A DNA stretch of 64,000 bases from Thiobacillus denitrificans (GCA_002343685.1 DDRS01000034.1:62001-126000); one strand, 5' to 3'. Counted from the first letter of the stretch, positions 8,648-17,927 are shown. A program made the numbers and translations. The notes: a model not told the origin generated them from the sequence alone.

Positions 8648-9193
8648 ATGCAAAATCGTCTGAGTCTGGTTGCCCACCACGGTCTCGATCGACTGGCCGC
8701 ACGCGAGCATGCCTGGCTGGAGCGCCTCAACGGCGTGCGCCTGCCCGACTGGGAGGTCGGCCTGCTGCGGCTCGCCAGCCGGCTCGGCGACGGGGTGTTC
8801 TGGTATGCGCTGATGCTGGCGCTGATCGCCTGGAACGGATGGGACGCCCTGCCGGCCGTGCTCCACATGATCACGGCCGGCCTCGTCGGCACGTTCATCT
8901 ACAAATGGCTGAAAGGCGCTACCGAACGTCCGCGCCCCTATCAGGCCTGCCCGTCGATCTGCTGCCTGACCGCGCCGCTCGACCGCTTCAGTTTTCCCTC
9001 CGGCCACACCCTGCATGCGGTGGTCTTCAGCGCGGTCGCCACGGCCTATTACCCGGCACTGGGATGGCTGGTATGGCCATTCACGGCGCTGGTCGCACTG
9101 TCACGGCTGGTGCTGGGACTGCACTACGTGAGCGATGTCCTGGTGGGTGCGCTGCTCGGCGGCACGATCGCCGCCCTCTCGCTGGCGCTGTAG
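8648..9193 (+). CDS. PAP2-family membrane phosphatase
   Basis: Membrane phosphatase of the PA-phosphatase-like superfamily, 181 residues. All three catalytic motifs are present: KWLKGATERPRP (KX6RP), FPSGHT (PSGH), and SRLVLGLHYVSD (SRX5HX3D). Several hydrophobic helices surround them. ATG 8648 is preceded by GAGGAG at a good distance. A longer in-frame reading back to 8390 is rejected because it runs into the preceding glycosyltransferase gene. Likely substrates are phosphatidate, PG-phosphate or undecaprenyl diphosphate; the sequence does not say which. Confidence 0.92.
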   Translation: MQNRLSLVAHHGLDRLAAREHAWLERLNGVRLPDWEVGLLRLASRLGDGVFWYALMLALIAWNGWDALPAVLHMITAGLVGTFIYKWLKGATERPRPYQACPSICCLTAPLDRFSFPSGHTLHAVVFSAVATAYYPALGWLVWPFTALVALSRLVLGLHYVSDVLVGALLGGTIAALSLAL

Positions 9194-9214
9194 GGCGCCT
9201 GTCTTAAAAAACCC

Positions 9215-10102
9215 TCAGGCTGCGTTGCGGAAACGCGGCTGCACCTCGGCTTCGAACAGGTCCCCAGGCAGCGGCAACCGGCATGCCACCAGTTCCGGCG
9301 CGTGCGCGGCGATGCGTTCGCGTGCCACCGCCACCGGCGGACAATCCGGCAACCAGGCGGGCGCCTCGCCGGCCAACACCCGGTTCATCTGCGGCAACCG
9401 GGCCGTCACTTCCTGGATGTAGTAATCGAAACGCGCGGCAAGCTTTCGATCCAGCACGCACCCTACGCCATGCAACGCATGGGGCAGGCGGCTCTGCCGC
9501 AACAGGCGTTCGGCACTCGACAACTGGCGGATTGCCCGTCGGCTGGCGGCGGACGAGCAATCGAAGTTGCACGCCACATACTCCACCAGCCAATCGTCGA
9601 TCTGCAACAGCGGGGCAGACGGATTGAACAGATGGCGCGAGATATGGTGATCCATCGCCCATTCCGCGGCGGCATGCGTGAGCATCGGCACGTTCCACCA
9701 CAGATGCTCGTGAGCGGGAACGAAATGATTGTGCGCAATGATGTCAACCCACAGATGGCTCATCGCACCGACTGCACAGGCCCGCGATTCGTCGTCGTGC
9801 GCCGCATCCAATAGCGCGTGGGCGGTCTCCCAGCGGTGGCTGGCGTCGAATGCGCGAGTCCCTGCAGTCGTGCCCACCAGCGCCAGATCGGGCAGGCAGG
9901 CGCCGGCCTTCAGGCGCTGCGGAAACCGCCGCACCGCGCGGCGCAGCGCAGGATCGAGCAGGGGCACGCCCCATACCAGCAATTGCGCAAAGTACACATG
10001 GGTCATCAGCCCCCATGCCAGCGCATCGCCGGCAAACAGCAGCGCAGGCACCGACCAGAGCAAGGCGGTACGGCGAGTGTAGGCATGGGCGGTAACGTTC
10101 AT
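9215..10102 (-). CDS. Zinc-dependent phospholipase C-domain protein, exported
   Basis: 295 residues with an N-terminal signal-like segment (TRRTALLWSVPALLFAGDALA) ending just before WGLMTHVYFAQLL. Motifs GACLPDLAL, SHRWETAH and GAMSHLWVDIIAHNHFVP match the histidine/aspartate-rich zinc-binding pattern of the Zn_dep_PLPC fold. It may be a periplasmic phospholipase or a non-catalytic relative. The twin Arg near the N-terminus could suggest Tat export, but the motif is incomplete. It is convergent with the PAP2 gene, 21 bp away. Confidence 0.75.
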   Translation of the reverse strand: MNVTAHAYTRRTALLWSVPALLFAGDALAWGLMTHVYFAQLLVWGVPLLDPALRRAVRRFPQRLKAGACLPDLALVGTTAGTRAFDASHRWETAHALLDAAHDDESRACAVGAMSHLWVDIIAHNHFVPAHEHLWWNVPMLTHAAAEWAMDHHISRHLFNPSAPLLQIDDWLVEYVACNFDCSSAASRRAIRQLSSAERLLRQSRLPHALHGVGCVLDRKLAARFDYYIQEVTARLPQMNRVLAGEAPAWLPDCPPVAVARERIAAHAPELVACRLPLPGDLFEAEVQPRFRNAA

Positions 10103-10181
10103 GCGCGCAGCATGGCCGCGCTACGTGAACCTGCGCTGTCAGGCGCATGAATCTTCCGTGAATCCCGGCCAACCGGCTGCG

Positions 10182-10187
10182 TATAAT
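10182..10187 (+). promoter_or_regulatory. Probable -10 element of the PfkB-family kinase gene
   Basis: A perfect TATAAT lies 30 bp before the ATG at 10218. The -35 region at proper distance is weak (TGAATC). This gives a short 5' leader and fits a housekeeping promoter. Confidence 0.5.
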
Positions 10188-10217
10188 CCGGGCTGTCGTT
10201 TTCAGCCCACACCCATC

Positions 10218-11150
10218 ATGCGCACCCTCATCTGCGGTTCCCTCGCCTTCGATTCCATCATGGTGTTCCAGGATCACTTCAAGCACCACATCCTGCCCGA
10301 CAAGATCCACATGCTGAACGTGTCGTTCCTGGTGCCGGAGATGCGCCGCGAGTACGGCGGCTGTGCGGGCAACATCGCCTACAACCTGAAGCTGCTGGGC
10401 GGCGAGCCGCTGATCATGGCGACCGTGGGCGACGACTTCGCCGCCTATGCCGAGCGCCTCGACGCCTTGGCGATCCCGCGCGACTACATCCACCATGTCG
10501 CCGGTACCTACACCGCCCAGGCTTTCATCACCACCGACCTCGACGACAACCAGATCACCGCCTTCCATCCCGGCGCGATGAATTATTCACACGAGAACGA
10601 CGTGCGTCAGGTGCCGGATCTCAAGCTGGGCATCGTCGCCCCGGACGGACGCGACGGCATGCTGCGCCACGTGCGCGGCTTTCACGAGGCGGGAGTGCCA
10701 TGCGTCTTCGATCCAGGCCAGGGCATGCCGCTGTTTTCCGGCGAGGAACTGCTGGAGTGCGTCCACAAATCCCGCTACGTCATCCTCAATGATTACGAAG
10801 CCGAGCTGCTGCAGAGCCGCACCGGGGAAAATCTGGCCACGCTGGCACGCCATGTCGAGGCGCTGATCGTGACACGCGGCGGCGAAGGTTCGGTGATCCA
10901 CACGGCCGGCGGGCAGATCGACATCCCGGCCGTGCGGCCGGCGGCCATCCTCGACCCCACCGGCTGCGGCGACGCCTACCGTAGCGGCATTCTGTACGGC
11001 ATCGTCCACGGACTCGACTGGGAAACCTCGGGCCAGCTGGCGAGCGTGATGGGTGCGATCAAGATCGAGCACCGCGGTGGTCAGAACCACGCGCCGAGCC
11101 GGCAGGAAATCGCCGGACGGCTCAAGATCGCGTTTGGCAAAACGCTCTGA
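10218..11150 (+). CDS. PfkB-family carbohydrate/adenosine kinase
   Basis: Ribokinase-like kinase of 310 residues. The N-terminus MRTLICGSLAFDSIMVF and YGGCAGNIAYNL form the substrate side. The C-terminal DPTGCGDAYRSG is the anion-hole and catalytic-Asp motif. Close relatives are usually labelled adenosine kinase or carbohydrate kinase; substrate cannot be settled from sequence alone. ATG 10218 follows a TATAAT at 10182. An in-frame extension back to 10101 would overlap that promoter and is rejected. It is divergent from the phospholipase-like gene. Confidence 0.9.
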   Translation: MRTLICGSLAFDSIMVFQDHFKHHILPDKIHMLNVSFLVPEMRREYGGCAGNIAYNLKLLGGEPLIMATVGDDFAAYAERLDALAIPRDYIHHVAGTYTAQAFITTDLDDNQITAFHPGAMNYSHENDVRQVPDLKLGIVAPDGRDGMLRHVRGFHEAGVPCVFDPGQGMPLFSGEELLECVHKSRYVILNDYEAELLQSRTGENLATLARHVEALIVTRGGEGSVIHTAGGQIDIPAVRPAAILDPTGCGDAYRSGILYGIVHGLDWETSGQLASVMGAIKIEHRGGQNHAPSRQEIAGRLKIAFGKTL

Positions 11151-11215
11151 ACCACGCCGAGAATCGACGGTCACACCGCCTATAGTGAAACGAGTGCAGC
11201 TAGAGGACCCGCATC

Positions 11216-11680
11216 ATGAAGAATACCCAAACCATCGTTGCCGTCACCCTGATGACAGCCAGCTTGGCCCTACTTGGCGGCTGCGCCAGCGGCGTCGGCG
11301 GCAAGGACTACAGCCGCGACCAGACCCGGGCCGTCCAGGAGGTGCAGATGGGCGTGGTGGAGTCGGTGCGTGAGGTGAATATCGAAGGTACCAAGACGCC
11401 GATCGGTGCAGGCGCTGGCGCCGTCGTCGGCGGTGTGGCCGGCAGCACGGTGGGCAGCGGCAAGGGCAGCGTGGTCGGCGCGGCGATTGGCGCGGTACTG
11501 GGCGGATTGGGCGGTGCAGCCGCGGAAGAGGCAACCACTCGCCAGAAAGGCGTCGAAATCACGGTCAAGCTCGATTCGGGACGGATGCTCGCCATCACCC
11601 AGGCGGCGGACGAGGCGTTCCGGGTAGGCGATCGCGTACGGGTCTTGTCGGGTGGGGGAACGACACGCGTATCGCACTGA
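11216..11680 (+). CDS. Glycine-zipper 2TM lipoprotein (SlyB/Pcp-like)
   Basis: Outer-membrane lipoprotein of 154 residues. Signal peptide and lipobox LLGGC place the lipidated Cys at residue 23. The middle carries a glycine zipper (GAGAGAVVGGVAGSTVGSG, then GAAIGAVLGGLGG) typical of SlyB/Pcp proteins. The C-terminal part is a short beta-rich domain. GAGG lies about 9 nt before the ATG. It probably helps stabilise the outer membrane. Confidence 0.9.
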   Translation: MKNTQTIVAVTLMTASLALLGGCASGVGGKDYSRDQTRAVQEVQMGVVESVREVNIEGTKTPIGAGAGAVVGGVAGSTVGSGKGSVVGAAIGAVLGGLGGAAAEEATTRQKGVEITVKLDSGRMLAITQAADEAFRVGDRVRVLSGGGTTRVSH

Positions 11681-11800
11681 AGCCGGACCCGATCTCCCGG
11701 TATCCCCATGATTCGTAGTTCATCGTTCCGAAACCTGAACGTCACGCCGGGTTAACACCCGATCTCTAAGCTGGGCGCATTCCATCAATGGGAGTGCCCC

Positions 11801-12550
11801 ATGCTCGACGTTCTCAGCGCCCAACCATCCCTCTCCACCAGCCGCTACCACATCTCGCTGGCGGTGGACGACAACGAAATCCGCGAAGCACAGCGCCTGC
11901 GTTACAAGGTGTTTGCCGAGGAGATGGGCGCGCGCCTGTCCTCCGTTCTGCCGGGGCACGATATCGATCTGTACGACCCCTTCTGCGACCATCTGCTGGT
12001 ACGCGATCTGGCCAGCGGCGAAGTCGTCGGCACCTATCGCATCCTGCCGCCCGATGCTGCCAAGCGCGTCGGCAGCTATTACTCCGAACAGGAATTCGAT
12101 CTGACCCGGCTGCAATTCCTGCGCCCGCGCATGGCCGAACTGGGACGCTCGTGCGTGCATCCGGCGCACCGCAGCGGTGCCGTCATCGCCCGCCTGTGGA
12201 TCGGGCTGGCCGACTACATGACGCGTTATGGCTATGAATACATCGTCGGCTGCGCCAGCATCGGCATGGCGGACGGCGGCCATGTCGCGGCCAGCGTGTA
12301 CCGCCAGATCATCCAACGCCATCTCGCGCCGATCGAATGGCGCGCCACGCCGCGCTACCGCCTGCCCGTCGAGTCGCTCGACGAAGGCCAGACCGCAACG
12401 CTGCCACCGCTGATCAAGGGCTACACTCGGCTCGGCGCGATGGTATGCGGTGAACCGGCGTGGGATCCCGATTTCAACACGGCCGATCTCTTGATGCTGC
12501 TGCCGATGGCGCAACTCAACCGCAACTATGCCCGCCGTCTCATCGGATGA
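11801..12550 (+). CDS. olsB: Ornithine N-acyltransferase-like GNAT protein
   Basis: 249 residues resembling OlsB-type acyltransferases, which move a 3-hydroxyacyl chain from ACP to ornithine in the first step of ornithine-lipid synthesis. Visible features are EAQRLRYKVFAEEMGA, DHLLVRD, VVGTYRILPP and ELGRSCVHPAHR, then GCASIGMADGG. The next gene encodes a PlsC-type O-acyltransferase whose start overlaps or nearly touches it, the usual olsB-olsA pairing. The intergenic region 11681-11800 before it presumably holds its promoter; no clear elements were recognised. Confidence 0.85.
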   Translation: MLDVLSAQPSLSTSRYHISLAVDDNEIREAQRLRYKVFAEEMGARLSSVLPGHDIDLYDPFCDHLLVRDLASGEVVGTYRILPPDAAKRVGSYYSEQEFDLTRLQFLRPRMAELGRSCVHPAHRSGAVIARLWIGLADYMTRYGYEYIVGCASIGMADGGHVAASVYRQIIQRHLAPIEWRATPRYRLPVESLDEGQTATLPPLIKGYTRLGAMVCGEPAWDPDFNTADLLMLLPMAQLNRNYARRLIG

Positions 12551-12566
12551 GTCTTACAATGAACGG

Positions 12567-13376
12567 GTGAGCCTTGCCTATTTCCCCGCCCCTCTGCGCC
12601 GCGTCCTCCGCATCGGCCTGCTGGCCTTGCACCTGGCCTGGGGCGTCGCCCTGGCAGGGCTGATTTTCCCCCTGCTCAGCCCCGCACAGCGGGATCGCCG
12701 CATCATGGCCTGGGCCCGGCGCCTGCTCCGGGTACTTGGCGTACGGCTGAAGGCGGATGTCGCGCCGTGCCTGCCGGGCGGCGCGCTGCTGGTATGCAAT
12801 CACGTGTCGTGGCTGGACATCTACCTGATCTACGCGGCCCAGCGGGTGCACTTCGTCTCCAAGGCCGAAGTGCGCAACTGGCCGGTGGCCGGCTGGCTGG
12901 CGCACAAGACCGGCACACTGTTCATCGAACGCGGCCGTCGTGCCGACACGGCGCGCATCAACACCGAGATGCGGGCGCTGATGCAGTCGGGCGCCTGGGT
13001 CGCCGTGTTCCCCGAAGGCACCACCGGCGACGGCAAGGGGCTGCGGCGCTTCATGCCGTCGCTGCTGCAGCCGGCGGTCGAACTGAATTGTCCGATCGTA
13101 CCGGCGGCCTTGCGCTACCGCACGCTGGACGGCGAATACAGCGCTGCACCCGCCTACATCGACGACCTCAGCATGTGGCAAAGCCTGAAGCAGATCGTCA
13201 GCGAGCCCGGCCTCATCGCCGAACTGCATTTCGCCGAGCCTATCCTGCCCAACGGCCACCGGCGCGAACTGGCGGCACAGGCGGAAGCCGCCACCGCCGG
13301 GCTGTTGGGCCTCAGGGTTTCGGAAGCCGAACCTGCGGGCACTGCACCTCGTACACCTGCCGATCCTCCAGCCTGA
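12567..13376 (+). CDS. olsA: 1-acyl-sn-glycerol-3-phosphate / lyso-ornithine lipid acyltransferase
   Basis: PlsC-family acyltransferase of about 270 residues. The catalytic HX4D motif is NHVSWLD and the acceptor-binding FPEGTT follows. There is an N-terminal membrane helix (ALHLAWGVALAGLIFPLL). Next to olsB it is best read as the second enzyme of ornithine-lipid synthesis, although a general PlsC role is possible. The start is ambiguous: GTG 12567 is given, while ATG 12528 would overlap olsB by 23 bp; neither has a strong Shine-Dalgarno. Its 3' end overlaps the convergent apaH gene by 65 bp. Confidence 0.85.
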   Translation: MSLAYFPAPLRRVLRIGLLALHLAWGVALAGLIFPLLSPAQRDRRIMAWARRLLRVLGVRLKADVAPCLPGGALLVCNHVSWLDIYLIYAAQRVHFVSKAEVRNWPVAGWLAHKTGTLFIERGRRADTARINTEMRALMQSGAWVAVFPEGTTGDGKGLRRFMPSLLQPAVELNCPIVPAALRYRTLDGEYSAAPAYIDDLSMWQSLKQIVSEPGLIAELHFAEPILPNGHRRELAAQAEAATAGLLGLRVSEAEPAGTAPRTPADPPA

Positions 13377-14133
13377 CGGCGGTCAATCTGCCGCCCCACA
13401 GGCAACCGGTATCCAGCGCGATCAGGTCGTCGCGGTTGATCAACCCGAGCGTCGACCAGTGTCCGATGACGAGGGTCGCCTCGGCGCTCCTTCGCCCCGG
13501 CACCTCGAACCACGGCAGCCAGCCGGCCGGCTGTGTACCCGGCGCGCCCTTGTGGTGGAATTCCATCTCGCCCGCCGCCGAACAGTAGCGCAGCCGGGTG
13601 AAGGCGTTGACGATCACCCGCAGGCGCTCGACGCCATGCAGCGCCGCATCCCACGCCACCGGCGCATTGCCGTACATCTGCGCGAAGAATTCCCGGTAAT
13701 GCGGGCTTTGTAGCGCAGCTTCCGCCTCCGCGGCATGCTGCATCGTGTCGTCCACCGTCCAGCCCGGCAGCACGCCCGCGTGCACCATGAGGAACGCGCC
13801 ATCGCGCCAGGCCAGTTTCTGCTGTCGCAGCCAGACCAGCAGTTCGTCGCGGTCCGGCGCATTCAGTATCTCGTCGAGCGTATCGCCTTTGTGCACCCGC
13901 CCGAAACCTTCGGCCAGCGCCAGCAAGTGCAAATCGTGGTTGCCGAGCACACTGATGGCGGCATCTCCCAGTTCCCTGACGGTCCGCAACACCGCCAGCG
14001 ATCCCGGCCCGCGGTTGACCAGATCGCCCACAAGCCACAGCCGGTCGGCGCCCGGGTCGAACCGGATCGCATCCAATAAACGCAGCAGGGACGTGTGACA
14101 TCCCTGAAGATCGCCAATGGCATAGGTAGACAT
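13312..14133 (-). CDS. apaH: Bis(5'-nucleosyl)-tetraphosphatase, symmetrical
   Basis: Hydrolyses Ap4A to two ADP and can remove Np4 caps from RNA. The protein is 273 residues. Metallophosphatase motifs are GDLQGC, GDLVNRGP and GNHD, followed by MVHAGVLPGW and the C-terminal GHWSTLG. ATG 14133 (MSTYAIGDLQGC) is the canonical start; a longer reading to 14466 would run antisense into the glutaredoxin-like gene. The 3' end overlaps the olsA-like gene tail to tail. Confidence 0.96.
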   Translation of the reverse strand: MSTYAIGDLQGCHTSLLRLLDAIRFDPGADRLWLVGDLVNRGPGSLAVLRTVRELGDAAISVLGNHDLHLLALAEGFGRVHKGDTLDEILNAPDRDELLVWLRQQKLAWRDGAFLMVHAGVLPGWTVDDTMQHAAEAEAALQSPHYREFFAQMYGNAPVAWDAALHGVERLRVIVNAFTRLRYCSAAGEMEFHHKGAPGTQPAGWLPWFEVPGRRSAEATLVIGHWSTLGLINRDDLIALDTGCLWGGRLTAVRLEDRQVYEVQCPQVRLPKP

Positions 14134-14211
14134 ATAAAATACGGCTTCTTTGTGTGCTGTGTTGACCTGCATCATAGCGCGCCCGCCCGAACCTCTTGTG
14201 ACGTCTGCGCC

Positions 14212-14604
14212 ATGAAACCCCTGATCCGCCTGTTTTTCAGAACCCTGCGCCTCATCCTCGCCCCCTTCATGCTCGTGGGCTATTGGCTGACGCGCCCGAA
14301 GGGCATCGTGCGTCCTGCCGCCGCGCAGCAGGACGTCGACGCACGCACACGCAGCCTGGCGCTGTACCACTATCCCACCTGTCCGTTCTGCCTCAAGACC
14401 CGGCGCACGATGCAGCGGCTTTCGCTCAACATCGAACTGCGCGACGCGCAGCATGACGAAACGCACCGGACAGCCCTGATCGCGGGCGGCGGCAAGGCGC
14501 AGGTCCCCTGCCTGCTGATCACCGACGCGCAGGGCAAGCAGACCTGGATGTATGAATCGGATGCCATCAACGCCTGGCTGAACCGCGAATTCGGCGCGGC
14601 ATGA
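14212..14604 (+). CDS. Membrane-anchored glutaredoxin-like protein
   Basis: 130 residues. A hydrophobic N-terminal segment (LILAPFMLVGYWL) is followed by a thioredoxin-fold domain with the redox motif CPFC in LYHYPTCPFCLKTRRTM. VPCLLITDAQGK and ESDAINAWL resemble the glutaredoxin/GST N-terminal domain. ATG 14212 is chosen over an upstream frame start at 14095, which would overlap apaH. Its stop overlaps the rep start by ATGA. It is probably a cytosolic-facing, membrane-tethered thiol redox protein; the partner is unknown. Confidence 0.8.
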   Translation: MKPLIRLFFRTLRLILAPFMLVGYWLTRPKGIVRPAAAQQDVDARTRSLALYHYPTCPFCLKTRRTMQRLSLNIELRDAQHDETHRTALIAGGGKAQVPCLLITDAQGKQTWMYESDAINAWLNREFGAA

Positions 14605-16598
14605 GCCTGCTCGCAGCGCTCAACCCGCCGCAGCGCGAGGCGGCGAAATACCTCGACGGTCCCTTGCTTGTGCTGGCGGGCGCCGGTTCGGGCAAGACGC
14701 GCGTTATCACCCACAAGATCGCCTATTTAATTGGGGAGTGCGGCTACAAGCCGGGGTCGATCGCCGCGATCACCTTCACCAACAAGGCCGCTCGCGAGAT
14801 GGCTGAGCGCGCGGCCAAGCTGACCCAGGGCGATGCCTTTAGTAAAATCAGTACCAAGGGCCTGATCGTCACCACCTTCCATTCGATGGGCCTGCGCATG
14901 CTGCGCGAGGACGCGAAATTCGCCGAGCTGAAGCCGGCCTTTTCCATCCTCGATTCGGCCGACGCCGCCGGCATCGTGTCGGAAATCCTCAAGACCACCG
15001 ACAAGCAGGAAATCCGCCGCGCGGTGTCACGCATTTCTCTGTGGAAGAACGAACTGAAATCGCCCGCCGCCGCGCTCGCCACGGCCGAGGACGACAACGC
15101 GCGCGCCTACGCCAAGATCTACGACCGCTACGACGCCACCCTGCGCGCCTATCAGGCGGTCGACTTCGACGACCTCATCCGCCTGCCCGCAGAATTATTG
15201 GATACCCACGCCGAGCTGCGCGAGAAGTGGCAGAACCGCCTGCGCCACATCCTGGTCGACGAATACCAGGACACCAACGTGGCGCAGTACCGCCTGCTGC
15301 AGAAGCTCACCGGGGTGCGCGCCGCCTTCACCGCGGTCGGCGACGACGACCAGGCGATCTACGGCTGGCGCGGCGCCTCGGCCGACAACCTGCGCCAGCT
15401 GAACGAAGACTACCCGCACCTGCATGTGGTCAAGCTGGAGCAGAACTACCGTTCGAGCGTGCGCATCCTGAAGGCCGCCAACAGCCTCATCGCCAACAAC
15501 CCCAAGCTGTTCGAGAAACGCCTGTGGAGCGACCTCGGCCTCGGCGACGCGATCCAGGTGATGCCGACCAAGGACGACGAGCACGAAGCCGAATCGGTGG
15601 TCATGCGGCTCTTGTCGCACAAGTTCCAGCACCGCACCGAGTGGCGCGACTACGCCATCCTCTACCGCGGCAACTACCAGGCGCGCATCTTCGAGCAGGC
15701 ATTGCGCAACGAGAAGGTGCCGTACCAGCTGTCCGGCGGGCAGTCGTTCTTCGACCGCGCCGAGATCAAGGACGTGATTTCCTACCTGCGGCTGATCGCC
15801 AACAGCGACGACGATCCCGCCTTCATCCGCGCGGTCACCACGCCCAAGCGCGGCATCGGCGCGGCGACGCTGGAAAAGCTCGGCCAGGTCGCCGCCACCC
15901 TGCACGTCAGCCTGTTCGAGGCGGTGTTTTCCGCCGCCGCCGCATCCCAGATCGGCGAGCGTCAGCTGGCGCCGCTAATCGAGTTCTGCAACTTCATCAA
16001 CCGCATGGAGGAACGCGTGCCGCGCGAGCCGGCGGGCGAACTGCTGAACGACCTCTTGAAGACCATCGACTACGAGGTGTATCTCTTCGACCAGGACGAC
16101 CAGCGCGCGGCGCAGAACAAGTGGAACAACGTGCTCGAATTCGCCGCCTGGATCGCCAAGAAGGGCGAGGAAGACGAGAAGGACCTGCTGCAGCTGACGC
16201 AAACCATCGCGCTGATCACGCTGCTGGAAGGCCGCGAGGAGGAAGAGCCCGACGCGGTTCGTCTGTCCACCCTGCACGCCGCCAAGGGGCTGGAATTCGG
16301 CCACGTGTTCCTGGTCGGCGTCGAGGAGAACATCCTGCCGCACCGCGACGCGGTGGACGAAGGCCGGCTGGAGGAAGAGCGCCGCCTGATGTATGTCGGC
16401 GTCACCCGCGCGAAGAAGTCGCTCACGCTGTCCTATTGCTCGCGCCGCAAGCGCGCCCGCGAAACGGTCGCCTGCGACCCCTCGCGATTCATCGACGAGC
16501 TTGGCGACGACGTGCGCCAGCCGGAGAAGCCCTCCAGCGCGGACGCCAAGGCCAGCGGCAGTGATCGGCTGGCGGCGTTGAAGGCGATGCTAGGCTGA
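14601..16598 (+). CDS. rep: ATP-dependent DNA helicase Rep
   Basis: Superfamily 1 3'-5' helicase acting at replication forks, 665 residues. Walker A is GAGSGKT with Lys32, Walker B DEYQDTN, then GDDDQAIYGWRGA, EQNYRSS, VRLSTLHAAKGLEF and YVGVTRAKK. Length and N-terminus (LNPPQREA) fit Rep better than UvrD. It is translationally coupled to the preceding glutaredoxin-like gene. It is the last core gene before the accessory segment. Confidence 0.95.
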   Translation: MSLLAALNPPQREAAKYLDGPLLVLAGAGSGKTRVITHKIAYLIGECGYKPGSIAAITFTNKAAREMAERAAKLTQGDAFSKISTKGLIVTTFHSMGLRMLREDAKFAELKPAFSILDSADAAGIVSEILKTTDKQEIRRAVSRISLWKNELKSPAAALATAEDDNARAYAKIYDRYDATLRAYQAVDFDDLIRLPAELLDTHAELREKWQNRLRHILVDEYQDTNVAQYRLLQKLTGVRAAFTAVGDDDQAIYGWRGASADNLRQLNEDYPHLHVVKLEQNYRSSVRILKAANSLIANNPKLFEKRLWSDLGLGDAIQVMPTKDDEHEAESVVMRLLSHKFQHRTEWRDYAILYRGNYQARIFEQALRNEKVPYQLSGGQSFFDRAEIKDVISYLRLIANSDDDPAFIRAVTTPKRGIGAATLEKLGQVAATLHVSLFEAVFSAAAASQIGERQLAPLIEFCNFINRMEERVPREPAGELLNDLLKTIDYEVYLFDQDDQRAAQNKWNNVLEFAAWIAKKGEEDEKDLLQLTQTIALITLLEGREEEEPDAVRLSTLHAAKGLEFGHVFLVGVEENILPHRDAVDEGRLEEERRLMYVGVTRAKKSLTLSYCSRRKRARETVACDPSRFIDELGDDVRQPEKPSSADAKASGSDRLAALKAMLG

Positions 16599-16958
16599 GT
16601 CCTGCAATTGCACACACATGGCTCAACCATGGTTCGTGCGCGCCAAATATTAACTATTTGGTTCTGTGGCCACCTTTGACCCTGAGTGTCCGGTCACGAT
16701 TTGTTCGCCGAATCTGTGTTCATGCAGAGCAAAAGCAGCATGCGGCGCCGGTCAGTGCATAACGTGTCTGCAGGGTAGCGAGATTAGGCAACAGTCCCCC
16801 TCGGGACGAGGCTCAGCCATACTTGAAAGGGCGTCATGCATCCGGATTGACAGGCATGCTCCGATTTCGGTAGCTCATCCTGCTTCATATCAATCCCCTA
16901 CTGGAGCACACTTTCCGCAATATTGTTTTGCTCAAATATCGCGCGTGCAGTGTTTCCG
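16599..16958. other. Non-coding stretch with possible insertion-sequence remnant
   Basis: No convincing gene. It contains a perfect 7-bp inverted repeat CCAAATA/TATTTGG (16643-16661) just after rep. On the minus strand, ATCGTGACCGG near 16690-16702 resembles the terminal repeats of some IS21-family elements, but no transposase is present. Base composition falls toward the lysR gene. It probably marks the edge of an inserted segment. Confidence 0.35.
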
Positions 16959-17927
16959 TCAGGTTTTCCGGGAAATTGTGCATTCGCCACTGTGGATGGC
17001 ATCCGCATCGCTATCGCGCCCATTCAGCAAAGAGCAAGTGCCAAACAGTTCGGCAGCCCAGTCGGCGAACGCACGTACCTTGGGCGATAGGTGGCGGCTG
17101 TGCGGATAGATCACTGAGATAGGCACTGGTGCCGGTTTCCATTGCGGCAGGATCTCGCGCAGCGCACCAGACTCGAGATACGGTAAGGCCATGAACCTGG
17201 ACGCCTGAATCAGACCGAAACCCTGCAGCCCAAGCGTCATGTATGCCTGGACGTCATTCACCGACACACTCCCATCCACTTTGACTTCGGTGCGCACACC
17301 ATCAATGATGAAATCCCAGTCGATGTTGCGGCCAGTGCGGCTCGAAAAATAATGTACGGCCTTGTGATGCGTTTGTAACTCCTCCAGTGTTCTCGGCTCG
17401 CCATACCGCTCCAGATAGCTCGGTGCGGCGCAGTTCAGGAAACTCAGACTACCGATGCGTCGCGCCACCAGAGTGGAATCCACCAGATCGCCGCCGCGAA
17501 TCACGCAGTCGACCGCCTCCTGTACCAGATCAACCGGGCGGTCGCCCATGCCGATCACGAGTTCGATGTCTGGATAGCGCATACGAAAATCGCACAACCT
17601 GGGGATCAGAACCAACCGGCCTAAGGTAGTCGGTACATCAATGCGTAAGCGACCCTGGGGTCGTTGCGCCACATCACGGAATGCCGCTTCGGTCTCTTCC
17701 AGTTCGGTCAGGATGCGTGCACAGCGTTCGTAATATGCAGCGCCATCAGGCGTCAGGCTGACATTGCGCGTCGTACGATTGAGCAGACGTACTTTGAGGA
17801 AATTCTCGAGGTTCTGAACAGTCGTCGTTACGCTCGCCCGGGGCAGACCCAGATTGCCTGCGGCGCGCGTGAAGCTGTTGGCATCCACCACCGCCATGAA
17901 CACCTGCATGGCTCGAAACCTGTCCAC
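16959..17927 (-). CDS. LysR-family transcriptional regulator
   Basis: 322 residues. The N-terminal winged helix is MQVFMAVVDANSFTRAAGNLGLPRA with VRLLNRTTRNVSLTPDGAAYYERC. The effector domain begins about residue 90 (GRLRIDVPTTLGRLVLIPRL). It is divergent from the RND efflux operon that starts 750 bp away, with an eroded hydrolase gene between. By position it may regulate the pump, as MexT-like and other LysR proteins do, but its sequence is closer to the broad DhcR-like group. Codon use is less GC-biased than in rep. Confidence 0.92.
   Translation of the reverse strand: MDRFRAMQVFMAVVDANSFTRAAGNLGLPRASVTTTVQNLENFLKVRLLNRTTRNVSLTPDGAAYYERCARILTELEETEAAFRDVAQRPQGRLRIDVPTTLGRLVLIPRLCDFRMRYPDIELVIGMGDRPVDLVQEAVDCVIRGGDLVDSTLVARRIGSLSFLNCAAPSYLERYGEPRTLEELQTHHKAVHYFSSRTGRNIDWDFIIDGVRTEVKVDGSVSVNDVQAYMTLGLQGFGLIQASRFMALPYLESGALREILPQWKPAPVPISVIYPHSRHLSPKVRAFADWAAELFGTCSLLNGRDSDADAIHSGECTISRKT

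Noticed and set aside
16666..17109. 147-codon frame after rep
   Set aside because: No domain, overlaps the LysR gene end, no ribosome site.
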